Shown here piece after piece: positions 9,873 to 21,239 of a stretch of DNA of 64,000 nt. Where the stretch lies: assembly GCA_963932145.1 (NCBI GenBank), contig OZ010578.1:39734101-39798100 (forward strand). The letters are read 5' to 3'. The notes under the pieces were generated by a model. That model saw only the letters and a list, made by a program, of their open reading frames with translations, was not told where the DNA came from and did no database searches. The position numbers and the translations under genes were made by a program. Each line of letters begins with the position of its first letter. The stretch's first letter is position 1. Origin of the DNA: Acanthosepion lycidas (lineage: Eukaryota; Mollusca; Cephalopoda; Sepiida; Sepiidae).

Positions 9873-10015
9873 TTTATTATATTCCTGTACTTTGGAATAA
9901 AGAATGGCGTTTTAATCCTAAGAAAGAAAATGGAAAAGACAAGCGCCTGGTGAAGCTTGGGGTGGGACACAATCGTGAGAGAAGTTGCCATGAAAATATC
10001 TGTAGAAAAGACAGA
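9873..10015 (+). mobile_element. second SINE-type 3' module, diverged
   Basis: ctgtactttggaataaagaa, agaaagaaaatggaaaagac and gcctggtgaagcttgg line up with 9120-9260 (ctgcactttggaatatatg, cctgatgaaggtcgg). Probably a degraded copy of the 9060 module. Confidence 0.45.
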
Positions 10016-10440
10016 GGGATGCCATTGAAAGAAAAGAAGTATATGAGAGCGTGCTGAAAATCTCTTACGAATAGCGGATTTTTTCAATGTCGCCTCGTTC
10101 TTGCCTCGAAACGTTAAGCACCCTTCTCGTATCATTGTTTAAATTATTCTTTTTATGAAATGTTATCAATTAAAAATTAATTTCCATCTAAATTCTCGTG
10201 ATTTTACGATTTATTGACAAGATAAAAAAACCCATTAACGAAAAAGAAAACGCCTCAAAGAATGGTCATTTTCTGTTGTTTTTTCTGTCTGAATTTCTGG
10301 GATTATCAGTTATCATTATTTACACTATTTACATTCGGACTATTTACACTCATCAGGTTTATAGTGACCCAATTAACCTATAGGGAATTCCAAAATGAAC
10401 ACTTTATTCAATTTACGGGAGTATACTGTTCTCGTTCCAC
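10016..10440. other. no feature recognised
   Basis: AT-rich, with no convincing frame or repeat match. Confidence 0.4.
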
Positions 10441-10600
10441 TGCTCATGTCTAGAGATATCTCGTCTAGTTCTTATTTTTAATACTGCTTAGTTATTCCTC
10501 GGCCTCTTTCCCCTGAGTCCAAATACACACTGCCCGGCCTAGGGATTGAACTCACAATTATTATATCATAAATCCATGAACCAACACGAGGAAATATCCC
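10441..10600 (-). mobile_element. tRNA-derived SINE head
   Basis: On the minus strand the strings ggttcatggatttatgatat and gtgagttcaatccctagg look like a degenerate tRNA half with a B-box-type gagttcaatcc. Then follows the gggcagtgtgtatttggact stretch that tRNA-derived SINEs often carry next. No tRNA cloverleaf can be drawn, so it is not a tRNA gene. Confidence 0.5.
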
Positions 10601-10624
10601 TAAACATGGGCTGTGGAACGAGAA

Positions 10625-10775
10625 CAGTTGAACCCCGTGTATTAAATAAAGGCTTCAGTTCAGAATTTTCTGTAGGTTACACGGAATGATATAAACCTGA
10701 TGTAGGACGGAGAGCATAACAGTCGAAACGTGATAATAATAACAAATTAGAAAATAGTCCGTGAAGAAACAGTGT
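10625..10775 (+). mobile_element. SINE-type 3' module (cctgatgtagg...gtcgaaacg)
   Basis: ataaaggcttcagttcagaa and cctgatgtaggacggagagc, then agtcgaaacgtgataataat, match 39045-39130 and 9210-9260. Ends in an aat-repeat tail. Confidence 0.55.
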
Positions 10776-10844
10776 AAATTCTGTTTCTTTTTAAACATAT
10801 GATGAAAGTAAATATATACATTTTTTGTTCTTGAGAATATGGGG

Positions 10845-11234
10845 GTAGACTCTGCCGTAGTATTCGACGTATGAGGGTCAAGCAGCTCAGTTCCTAGGAA
10901 CCGACAGCCAGACAGACACCAGCGCATATAATTTGATTACAGTGGTGAAGGATTTGGGCAGAACCAACCACACTTTTTGAAGGTCCGAATACAGAGACCT
11001 GGTGCACTATGTGCCACAGGATCTCCAAACGACCCTCCCCAGGTTTTGAATTCAGGGTTTTCCTTCTCCTAGACCAGATGGCATCCAAGGCTATAGAACC
11101 TAGACTTTCCTGCTATTTACCCATAAATGGAGGGAGAGGAAGAGAATAAATACATTTCCCAAGGGTATTTCCACGTAAGTGAATGTAATGGATTCGACTG
11201 GAATTCGAACTCAGCTCTCCGATTCCTCAATGTA
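10845..11234 (-). mobile_element. tRNA-type SINE on LINE-like flank, truncated by a MITE
   Basis: From 10895 to 11234 the sequence matches 31690-32012 (gatttcattataacggtgaa-like, ggttttgaattcagggtttt, ccttctcctagacc, tatttacccata, then the B-box region read on minus as gagttcgaattccag). The tRNA-like 5' head is cut at 11234, exactly where a palindromic mariner MITE starts. The left part (10845-10890, attcgacgtatgagggtc) resembles 31335-31365, the end of a zinc-knuckle LINE fragment. Confidence 0.7.
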
Positions 11235-11311
11235 TAAGGCTGGTGCAAAAATAATGTTTTCTCACATAGTAACATATGTGAGAAAACGACATTATTTTTG
11301 TACCAACCTAT
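11235..11311. mobile_element. palindromic mariner MITE, 77 bp
   Basis: Nearly perfect inverted repeat. The left end taaggctggtgcaaaaataa pairs with the right end attatttttgtaccaaccta across a ttctcacatagtaacatatg centre. TA target duplications flank it (11233-11234 and 11312-11313). The terminal sequence is of the ttaggttggtgcaaaa type known from Hsmar1/MADE1-like mariners. It has no coding capacity. Sister copies lie at 29547 and 41305. Confidence 0.9.
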
Positions 11312-11313
11312 TA

Positions 11314-11640
11314 TAAAGAAATAAATGTGAAAATATTTTTTATTCATGAATTTATAAGCATTTATAAAATTATTAAAATATTAAGAACCAAGTATAAGAA
11401 AATCAACCCGGATGTAGAGGTGACGTCCCACGTTTTATATCAACTACGGAAATAACTATCATGGCATCCATTAACTGCACGGGAATTGCAGCCCCAGGCT
11501 TACCCAGTCCTTAAGTTGGCTTTCCCAGATACCATATCTCGGGACTAAGGGTTGGACACTGGAGATCTGGGGACGGCAATGCAGGACCAAACAGTGTGGA
11601 AAGGGATTATTAATGGAGTTCCGACCAACCACAGGTAGGT
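11314..11640. other. no feature recognised
   Basis: Unique-looking sequence. The GC-richer patch at 11400-11600 shows no protein or RNA I recognise. Confidence 0.4.
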
Positions 11641-11649
11641 CGAAGGATG

Positions 11650-11664
11650 ATGATGATGATGATG

Positions 11665-11726
<62 letters not shown>

Positions 11727-11756
11727 TCTGAGTTATCTATCTATCTCAGTCTGTTC

Positions 11757-11801
<45 letters not shown>

Positions 11802-11886
11802 TCTTGTTTATCTATTTATCTCAGTCTGTTCATTATCTATCTATCTATCTATCTATCTATTCTCAGTTATCTATCTCAGTCTGTTC

Positions 11887-11923
<37 letters not shown>

Positions 11924-11972
11924 ATATCTCCTTCTAATCCTAATTTATTCTCCCCCTTCCCTCTCTCTCTCT

Positions 11973-12047
<75 letters not shown>

Positions 12048-12048
12048 T

Positions 12049-12109
<61 letters not shown>

Positions 12110-12110
12110 G
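11650..12110. repeat. compound TGA/TATC/CT/TA microsatellite
   Basis: A short (GAT)n is followed by (TATC)n to about 11930, broken three times by a cagtctgttcattatc-type interruption, then CT (11960-11975), TA (11978-12037), CA (12038-12058) and TA (12059-12106). All long frames here are repeat translation. Confidence 0.97.
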
Positions 12111-12241
12111 AATATATATGAATATAACAGTGAACATTGAAGCCAACACTTTTTACTTTTAATTTATATTTACACACGCTCTATCTCTGATATTGAGCAC
12201 TTTATCTAATAAATATAGCACACATTAAAACTATAGTTCTT

Positions 12242-12242
<1 letters not shown>

Positions 12243-12314
<72 letters not shown>
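12243..12314. repeat. (CA)n(TA)n microsatellite
   Basis: About 13 CA steps, then about 22 TA steps. Confidence 0.97.
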
Positions 12315-12317
<3 letters not shown>

Positions 12318-12855
12318 GGGCCAACATTTCGAATTAAATAATTAACCAATTGGCTTATTTTGCCTAATCTACCTTGTTTTCTAATGGTTATCTTAGGGTT
12401 GACGTATTTTAAATTTGAGCTACTCCGCTTCTCTAATAGCTTAATTAGTTTCCTAATCTCAGCTTAGTGTGAATTAATTAAAACAAAGAAGGTATGAAAC
12501 TTATTCATTATTTAATCCAGACAGCTGCCCTAAACTTTTTGACTATACACATAAACATACCACAACTTTCGAGTCATACGCACATACACGCATGCACATA
12601 TGCATAAAAACCCACATACCTACATACACGCACCCTCGACACGCACATACACACGCGCAGATACAAAAAAAAACATCTTTACAACAAAGAGTAGCGTGTA
12701 AATTACTTTTTAACTAATTATAAAGATACGGAAATTAAGAAAATCAGCAGTCAATTGCTGATATTTCCTGACGAGTGGACCGAGCAATTAGAAAAAGTAT
12801 CGTCTATGAAACTCTGGGGTCAACATTCTCTATATAACATTAATCAGCAGGACAA
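12315..12855. other. no feature recognised
   Basis: AT-rich. A stretch at 12545-12665 is enriched in CACA/CATA words. No coding signal. Confidence 0.4.
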
Positions 12856-12960
12856 CTGGAGGTGGTGTAATAGTTAACGAGCTAGAACAATCAGGTGTGA
12901 GTTCAATCGTCACTGGTTGCCATTACTTTTGGCTTATCTAAGCTTCGCTTGGAAAATCAC
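12856..12960 (+). mobile_element. tRNA-like SINE head fragment
   Basis: ggtggtgtaatagttaacga resembles a tRNA A-box region (TGGTGTAGTGGTTAGCG-type, compare the minus strand of 31990-32012), and ggtgtgagttcaatcgtc is B-box-like about 40 bp downstream. The downstream body was not matched to another copy in this window. Confidence 0.45.
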
Positions 12961-12998
12961 TATAACATTAATCAGCTGACAATTTTTATTTGTATTAA

Positions 12999-13002
<4 letters not shown>

Positions 13003-13029
<27 letters not shown>

Positions 13030-13052
13030 GATAGATAGATAGATAGATAGAT
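13003..13052. repeat. (TA)n(GATA)n microsatellite
   Basis: TA steps, then six GATA steps. Confidence 0.95.
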
Positions 13053-13330
13053 AACTAGACTCGTTTCGAAAAACCCCCGAATTTTTGATTTGCCAATAAT
13101 CAAATCAATCTCGAGGGAAAAAAAGGTTTTAAAAAAAGAAAAAGCTACAAACATGAACTACTGCCGAAAAAAATCGCACAGATGCGGGTCTGAAGCCCTA
13201 AGGAAAAAACCCCGTGGTATAATTTTAGCTATCGCCTATAAATATGCGTTTCTCTTTCCCTCGTTAGCCGAACTTTCCCTGGCGATCTGTTTAGCTGAAA
13301 CCTAGGTAGGTTTGTCTGGCTCACTAGGTG

Positions 13331-13426
<96 letters not shown>
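13331..13426. repeat. (TATC)n(TA)n microsatellite
   Basis: About 11 TATC steps passing directly into about 25 TA steps. Confidence 0.97.
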
Positions 13427-13427
<1 letters not shown>

Positions 13428-13984
13428 AACAATAAAAACTTTAAAATTTTCAGACTCACTGGGTTGTATATTAATATTTGTTCGTTTTATTTTTTTCAAT
13501 TAGATTCCTCGATTAGTTTCGGCCAGCATGGCCATCATCAGAAGAAAAACAAAATTCTGCTTGTTATTAGCAGTGAACTACAGAAATGAATGACTTGATG
13601 GAGAAAATGAACTTTAGTCTGCAGTTTTAATTTGTTTTTTCATTTTTTTTATTTTTTATCATAATTTTTGGTCAGTCGTTGTGTTGGTCAAACCAGACAC
13701 TTTTAAGTTGTTAATTAATGTAAAGGCTGGATGGATTCAGGCTGCTCTGAATTGACGTGATGTATAGTTATCAGACGTTTTTGTAGGCGAGTAATTTGTT
13801 AATAAGAATCGCTGTTTTGTGTACTTTTTTTTTTTAAATAAAAATATTATTTTATTTTCAGATTATAAAAAAGTGTGTCAATAATCATACTGTCGGGAAT
13901 TTAAAAATGTTATTGTTGAATTGTCCTGTTTCTTTTTTCATAATAAATATTGTTTAAAAAACGCCTGATAATTATACACCAACC

Positions 13985-13985
<1 letters not shown>
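13427..13985. other. AT-rich DNA, no feature recognised
   Basis: Contains a tttcggccagcatggccatc palindromic word at 13517-13536 next to catcatcag. Similar gtttcg/catcatcag pairs occur at 25570-25605. No frame worth naming. Confidence 0.35.

Positions 13986-13987
<2 letters not shown>

Positions 13988-14071
<84 letters not shown>
13988..14071. repeat. (TA)n microsatellite
   Basis: About 42 TA steps. Confidence 0.97.
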
Positions 14072-14075
<4 letters not shown>

Positions 14076-14290
14076 TTTAAATGCAGCAAACATACCCACA
14101 GCGGAGTTCGAACTCGCTGTTCAGAACCGAGCAAACTAGAGAAAAACCTGCCACCTACATTTGAAAAAATCATCTCAACGATCTGAGAGAATTAAGAACC
14201 AACATTAAATCTCAGACTAAAACATCAGGCTATATGACGGTCAACCCTTCAACATCTCCCTCATATGGACTGGTTTGCAAATTCCGTGCA

Positions 14291-14292
<2 letters not shown>

Positions 14293-14325
<33 letters not shown>
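14293..14325. repeat. (TA)n microsatellite
   Basis: About 16 TA steps. Confidence 0.95.
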
Positions 14326-14327
<2 letters not shown>

Positions 14328-14414
14328 AGTATAGGATTGGTGTATACTGAATAAATTCCAAAAGCCAACAATTACTCTTCTTAAAAGAGTGCTCAATACA
14401 GAGTAGAGCGAATA

Positions 14415-14596
14415 TAATTATTTATTCGAAAATTATAACATGAATATGATAAAATCACTACGTAAATAGCCATTTTGTTTCAATAACTCTGGTGTCTTAT
14501 CAAGTGATGATGTTGAATGTAGAATCTATATTCAAATCATCACTTGATAAGACACCAGAGTTTAATAACATATTTATGTTAGAATTTTCGAATAAA

Positions 14597-14602
<6 letters not shown>
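14415..14602. mobile_element. fold-back (MITE-like) palindromic element
   Basis: Nested inverted repeats. The outer arms are 14415-14441 (taattatttattcgaaaatt plus ataacat) and 14576-14602, 27 nt with one mismatch. The inner arms, 14485-14511 and 14536-14562, are perfect over 27 nt (aactctggtgtcttatcaag plus tgatgat and its complement). The loop itself pairs partly (ttgaat/attcaa). No coding capacity. The ends abut TA-rich DNA, so a TA or TTAA target duplication cannot be judged. Confidence 0.75.
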
Positions 14603-14672
<70 letters not shown>

Positions 14673-14726
14673 TTTTTTCGAAAATTATATATATATATAT
14701 ATATATAATTTTCGAATAAATTATTA
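14603..14726. repeat. (TA)n with a second ttcgaaaatt palindrome
   Basis: About 33 TA steps, then an inverted pair at 14667-14688 (taattattttttcgaaaatt plus at) and 14705-14726, which reuses the outer-arm sequence of the neighbouring fold-back element. Probably a second, internally deleted copy or an expansion of its arm. Confidence 0.8.
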
Positions 14727-15192
14727 TATATATATAATCAACGCAATTTTCAGCTGCTGGCTAGAGACTGATGACCGTTACATGATTTAAATTTTAATAA
14801 AACTGTCTGGCTAACATAATGTTGATAGTCCATATCTTATATGAGAATTACAGTTATTTTTTATTAAAAAAAAATATGTCGCTTTTAAAATAGACGGGAT
14901 TTTTTATATATATATATAAAACAAACGGGGATAAATATTTTATTTTATATTTGAACTGAACAGAGATTAATATTATTTATTAAAAAAATATGTTAGATAT
15001 ATACAGATCTAAAACTGTATAAAAAATGATTATTTTATAATATGCATAAAGGGGTATTACTTATTTTTGTAAAAGAATTTTTTTTTTATTTGCGATAACT
15101 TATATATGTGTGTGTGTGTGCGCTGTCTACTCAGACCTATTCCTGTAACATTGTGGCCATTTTAAACATTCATTGGACAGAAGTAGACAATA
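14727..15192. other. AT-rich DNA, no feature recognised
   Basis: Contains a short GT run at 15107-15121. The LINE similarity starts at or after about 15190. Confidence 0.4.
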
Positions 15193-16052
15193 TTGTCACA
15201 AGGTCAAATTTCTGAAGCTTTTAACGAGGATCGATCTTCCTTTCAGATAAAACAAAACTGCCCTCTATTACTCACCAGAGAGAACCATCTCTGCCTCCCA
15301 TTAGAATGTCTGAGGCTCAACTCCACGAGAGGACCTCTTTGCGACTGCTCGGTCTCTGATGACCTGATATGGAACAAATACACTGAGTCAATAGCTTCGT
15401 CCACCGCTAGGAAAGTTGGCTCCCTGTGCCGCAACAGGAAATTTTTCTCACCGATGTCAATCCTTCAAATCTACAAATCAACCATTTGCACTTGCTTGGA
15501 GTATTGTTGTCATATATGGTCTGGAGCCCCTTCTGATTGTCTCAAGGTCCTTGATAAAATCCAAAGACGGATATGCAATGTAATTGGCCCTGATCTGGCA
15601 TCTCGTCTGCAGTCGCTCTCTCACAGACGTGCCGTTGCCTCTCTCTGTCTTTTTTACAAATACTTGCACGGTAACTCTTCCGATGAGCTGCTTTCGCTGG
15701 TCCCCAGACTTCATGAATTTAAACGTTCAATTAGGCTGGTATCTTGTTCTCACCCTTTCACTGTCGAAACTGTTAAATGTAGCCGACTCTTCTACTCCAG
15801 CAGCTTGATGTCTCGCACTTCTCGCCTGTGGAACTTCCTCCCCATTTCTTGTTTTCCTGATAGCTATAATCTTCAACTATTCAAATGTGATGTCAATCGA
15901 CGTCTCCAGATGCCTTGATCTATCCCCTATCCTTCTCTTCATCCTTTCTTCTATCACTCCTCTTTGTACTCGCTCCAACTCTCTGTAACCCCTTGCGTGC
16001 TAGTGGCTTACCGCGTTGCTTGGGGTTGAATGCTGAAAAATAAAAAAAAAAA
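15193..16052 (+). pseudogene. LINE (jockey/CR1-like) ORF2 C-terminal third with 3' UTR and A-tail
   Basis: This is the best-preserved copy. The open frame runs to a stop at 15918 (241 codons). Recognisable blocks in order are DDLIWNKYTESIASSTARKV (about residues 55-75), IYKSTICTCLEYCCHIWSGA, LDKIQRRICNVIGPDLASRL, SLCLFYKYLHGNSSDEL, PRLHEFKRS, and RTSRLWNFLPISCFPDSYNL near the end. In this family this region follows the reverse transcriptase palm and reaches the natural C-terminus. The palm and the upstream endonuclease are absent, so the copy is 5' truncated, as LINEs usually are. The 3' UTR ends gttgcttggggttgaatgct followed by an A-rich tail (16030-16052). Residues before about 50 do not match the family. 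Confidence 0.9.
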
Positions 16053-16465
16053 TAACTGCATGGCTGCTATTATATCAGTTAATTTACTATCACGATTATT
16101 CAGTGTAGATATTTGTTGTGCAAAACCACTTTCGTAGGAAAATCTAATTTCTATTTCTCTTACCGAGAAGGAATCCTTTTTTTTTCTCGAAATGTTTGTA
16201 TTCTCAATTTTGCTGCCGATTTTGCTTTACATTTTCAGATCCCACAAGATTCCAACGGTCGATTAAACTCGCTATGAACCTGCCAGATAAGACTCTCCCA
16301 CTCCAACACTCTACACGTGTCCTGGCCGCCAATTCAATGTATGAGACGACATTCCAGTCCAGTTGAAAGGTTAAAGATTAATCTCTCAAGGGCTTTTTAA
16401 CACCAAGCAGACCCCGTTTTATTGGTATTTTAATTCGACAATGTTCCTAAAGAGCTGCAAACCGT
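16053..16465. other. no feature recognised
   Basis: Mixed composition with no frame or repeat match seen. Confidence 0.4.
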
Positions 16466-17920
16466 CCCATTTAAAACGTTTTAATATGTTTAATATATTT
16501 AATATGTTCCACGTTTAATATGTTAACTGTTTTATGTGATTGATAGGTTCCCCCTTTAATATGTTTCATATGGTCCCCTTTAATATGTTTAATATGTTCC
16601 ACGTTTAATATGTTTAATATGATCCCCTTTAATATGTTCTCCCTTTAATGTTTCATATGATTCCCTTTAATATGTTTAATATGTTCCCCTTTAATATGTT
16701 TAATATGTTCCCCTTTAATATGTTTAATATGATCCCCTTTAATATGTTCTCCCTTTAATGTTTCATATGATTCCCTTTAATATGTTTAATATGTTCCCCT
16801 TTAATATGTTTAATATGTTCCCCTTTAATATGTTAAATATGATACCCTTTAATATGTTCTCCCTTTAATATGTTTAATATGTTCCCCTTTAATATGCTTC
16901 TTTTTTTAATATGTTCCCCGTTTTATGTGCTTAATATGTTTAATATGACCCCTTTAAATTTTTTTAATTTATACTCCATTTAACATGTTTAATATGTTCC
17001 CCCTTCAATATGTTTAATATGTTTCCCCTTAATATGTTTACTATGTTTAATATGACCTCCGTTTATTATATTTAATGTTCCCCCTTTAATATTTTAATAT
17101 GTTCCCTCTATAATAAGTTTTATATGCTCCCATTTTAATATGTTTAATATGATCCGCTATAATATGTTTAATATATTCCCCTTTAATATGTTTAATATGA
17201 CCCCCTTTAATATGTTTAATACGTTCCCTTTTTAATATGTTTTATATGTTCCCCGTTTAATGTTTAATATGATCCCCTTTAATATGTTTAATATGTTCCC
17301 CCTTTAATATGTTTAATATGTTCCCCTTTAATATGTTTAATATAATCCCCTTTAATATGTTCCCCGTTTAATATGTTTAATATGTTCCCTCTTTTATATG
17401 TTTTATATGTTCCCCTTTAACATGTTTAATATGATCCCCTTTAATACGTTCCACCTTTAATATGTTTTATATGTTCCCCATTTAATATGTTTTATATGTT
17501 CCCCTTTAATATGTTTAATATGATCCCCTTTAATATGTTTAATATGTTCCCCTTTGGTATATTTTATATGTTCACCTTTAATATGTTTAATATGTTCCCC
17601 TTTTAATATGTTACCCGTTTAATATTTTTGATATGTTCCCTGTTTAATATGTTTAATGTGTCCCTCCTTGAATATGTTTAATATGTTCCATCTTTAATAT
17701 GTTTAATATGATCCCCTTTAATATGTTTTACTTGTTCCCCCTGTAATATGTTTAATATGTTCCCCTTTAATATGTTTAATATGATCCCCTTTAATATGTT
17801 TAATATGTTCCCCTTTTAATATGTTCCCCGTTTAATATTTTTGATATGTTCCCTGTTTAATATGTTTAATGTGTCCCTCCTTGAATATGTTTAATATGTT
17901 CCATCTTTAATATGTTTTTC
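16466..17920. repeat. minisatellite, unit about 25 bp
   Basis: Roughly 55-60 copies of ttccccctttaatatgttta plus atatg, with variants (gatcccc, ttccacg, ttccctc, tttcatatg). Longer-range duplications are visible. A block starting gatcccctttaatatgttct repeats at 16621 and 16731 (110 bp), and a block starting gtttaatatttttgatatg repeats at 17617 and 17830 (213 bp). No coding potential. Confidence 0.97.
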
Positions 17921-18289
17921 CACCTTGCGCTGCTTAATTTTGATTCATGGATAATTGTAGAGCCGAAAGATTTGGTGATCCAAGAGTCAGGCAGAATTCT
18001 TCAAGGTAGGTGGAAAAACGCTACATTAAGTTGGCCCGCTGTTTGGCTAAGGTTGGATTGATATGGAGTTCTCAAAAAGGTCAAAGGAAAGCCACTGTTG
18101 CGTGTATAAACATAAAAATTGTCATGCGAAGCACTTACTAAATGTCAAAATCGGAACATCGAAAAATAAAAATAACAGGCTGTGTGATTTCTGCATGAAA
18201 TCACACTTCTTTCTTTTTATATGCCGTGTTCTTTCAGAACGTAGGCGATCATGGCCCTCCCCCTATCCTTTGTGGCTCTCAATGTGTCG
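17921..18289. other. no feature recognised
   Basis: Plus-strand open frames begin at 18063 but show no recognisable domain. They overlap the antisense of the LINE fragment to the right. Confidence 0.35.
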
Positions 18290-18590
18290 TGCCTTCCCCA
18301 GACCACATTCTGTTATCTACTTGCTTAAAGCCGCTAGGTATGTCATGCGTTGTTTTCCCTTGTCTCTCTTTCCCTCTGTTCGACCCGTGAGTATCAGATT
18401 CTCCCGGCCCTCCTTTTTCATTATGTGTCCCAGAAATTTCATCTGCCTCTTCTTGATGTTAAGTATAAGCTTCCTCCTTGTTTGCATCTTCTCCAAGACC
18501 TCATCGTTGCTCACACGCTCGCTCCATGATATCCTTAGCTTCCTTCTATAGAACCACATTTCCGCCGCCTCGAGTCTCTTCTTCATACAA
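18290..18590 (-). pseudogene. LINE C-terminal fragment (endonuclease-reverse-transcriptase type, second family)
   Basis: The minus frame reads MKKRLEAAEMWFYRRKLRIS, then WSERVSNDEVL, KKRQMKFLGHIMKKEGRENL, and GKRDKGKQRMTYL. This block series is typical of the C-terminal region of LINE polyproteins often labelled endonuclease-reverse transcriptase. It differs from the jockey/CR1-like copies elsewhere in the window. Similarity ends at both sides within about 300 bp, so it is a fragment without catalytic domains. Confidence 0.8.
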
Positions 18591-18762
18591 CCCAGTGTAT
18601 AGCTCCAACCCAGGGTATACTGACTGCTCAGGGTATACCCCCAGCACAGAGTGTACCCCTATAATACAGTATACCTCGATATGTATTATTATACTTGGTG
18701 TTATTTTATTTCCGGCTCTATAGACAAGTTATAAGTTAAACCATGCCATTATACACATTCGA

Positions 18763-19035
18763 GCTTACGGACATATCATGTTCAAACACCGGTTCCCGTA
18801 CGATCACCGAAGTTAAGTAGCTTGTGGTCAGTATATTGACGGGTGACCACTTGGGAATACCAGGTGCCGTAAGCTCGGGTGTTTGGGTGGGGTGTATAAT
18901 TGTTAATCGGAGAGCTGAGTTCTAAATTCCACTTGGGCTTGTTATCACTTTCACACAATTACCTTGGGGAAGTTATGAATCCATAACTTCTCCACTAGAT
19001 ATGGGTTAATGAATAAGACTTGTATCACTAAACCA
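18763..19035 (+). mobile_element. 5S-rRNA-derived SINE, near full-length 5S head
   Basis: The head (18763-18879, about 117 bp, close to the usual 5S length) starts gcttacggacatatcatgtt and contains gatcaccgaagttaag and gggtgaccacttgggaatac, then ccaggtgccgtaagct, pairing with the 5' end as helix I of 5S rRNA does. Substitutions in the A-box and intermediate region (gtagcttgtggtcagtat) make it unlikely to be a functional 5S gene. The tail from 18880 has gagagctgagttctaaattc, ccttggggaagttatgaatc and tatgggttaatgaataaga, shared with 20672-20925 and 5722-5867. Confidence 0.85.
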
Positions 19036-19139
19036 TTATTATCCCCCCACCCAAATCTCGCAATATAAAATATTTCTGGCTTTAAATAACCTGCAAAGTG
19101 TTGATAATAATCCGTAAAAACCCGAATCAATCAATCATT

Positions 19140-20165
<1,026 letters not shown>

Positions 20166-20254
20166 TATCATATCTACCAATGACAGTCAAGTATACAATT
20201 GATCATGCACTGTCACAGATCTACACAGGTTACTTGTATGCATTGTACAACACT

Positions 20255-20605
20255 TTACTTTTATTCTAATCTCTTGGTACTTCAAGAATGGTGATTACGT
20301 CTCATCGTTTTACTGTTGAAATAGCCAGATGAAGCCGTAAGTACTATTCTAATAGTTACTTTTCTCGTACTCCTCGCACGTGTAACCCTCTTCCGGTTTC
20401 TTGCTGTCCTGTCAACTATGATTTTCAAAAATTTAAATGAAACTATTATCGCCATCTTCTGTCTTCCTTCTTAAGCTTGTTCTTTTATTGTTCTTTCTTT
20501 TCAATATAGTCTTCTCATTTATTCAATCCCAGTAACCCCTTGCGTCTTAATGGCATTATCGCCTTGCTTGGGGCGAAATGATTATTAAAAATAAGAAAAA
20601 TATCT
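20255..20605 (+). pseudogene. LINE (jockey/CR1-like) 3' end fragment
   Basis: A degenerate C-terminal stretch (ttactgttgaaatagccaga, then cttttctcgtactcctcgca, matching the FTVE.. and SRTSRLW coding words of the 15-kb copy) is followed by the 3' end ccttgcgtcttaatggcatt, gccttgcttggggcgaaatg and an A-rich tail. The frame is broken in several places. Confidence 0.8.
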
Positions 20606-20671
20606 GATTTTGAAAAAAAATATTTGTTCCTTATTAGAAACATCGTCAGATAGCATTCTAGTAAACAGAAA

Positions 20672-20925
20672 TGTACGATCACCGAAATTAAGCAATGTCG
20701 CGTCTGGTCAGTACCTCGATGGGTAACCGCTTGTTAATACCAGGTGCTGTAAGCTTGGATGCTCAGATGATGTAATCGAAAATGGCTCGGAATTGTTAAT
20801 CAGAGTTCCAGTTCCAGTTGGGTTCGTTATATTCGCTTACACGCAAATACCATTGGGAAACGTATGAATACACTACTTCTCCCCTGCTATGGGTTAATTA
20901 GTAAGACTTATATCATTAAAACTGT
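20672..20925 (+). mobile_element. 5S-rRNA-derived SINE, 5' truncated head
   Basis: The head (20674-20762) has gatcaccgaaattaagcaat, ggtcagtacctcgatgggta and accaggtgctgtaagcttgg. The first part of 5S (about 35 nt) is missing. The tail includes cagttgggttcgttatattc, cgcaaataccattgggaaac and tatgggttaattagtaaga. Same family as 18763-19035. Confidence 0.85.
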
Positions 20926-21239
20926 ATGTTCCAAAAAAATAAATAAAATAAAATAAAATAAAAATTACGTGCAAAATATTTAGATTTCGGCATTAAGTAA
21001 TTCATAGAGACTGATAGGTCCCTGAACAAAAACAATCAAAACAACCAAAATCACTTGTCAGTACCAACAGAAAAAGGAAGCAGAAATTGGTCTTGGAGAA
21101 TATAATTTAAACTAGGCTATTTTGTATCCCGAGGCATGAAGTAGGTTGGACCCATCCTATCTCTGGTGTTAGTGGAGACCAGGCTTATCTAAAGCCCGGG
21201 ATAGGAGACGATAACCTCGGTTGATACACTGATGCTGGC

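Noticed and set aside
11613-12177. Frames of 69-175 residues with YLSI or YIYI runs
   Set aside because: Pure (TATC)n and (TA)n translation. The same frames arise at 13.9, 19.8, 29.3, 33.4 and 48.9 kb wherever such arrays occur.
18063-18551. A 162-residue plus-strand frame as a host gene
   Set aside because: Its second half is antisense to a clear LINE C-terminal frame at 18290-18590, and its first half has no recognisable domain.
18763-18879. A functional 5S rRNA gene
   Set aside because: The head is 5S-like and nearly full length, but the A-box and intermediate element region are substituted and it is fused to a SINE tail with no gene-like terminator T-run directly after it. Dispersed sister copies support a SINE.
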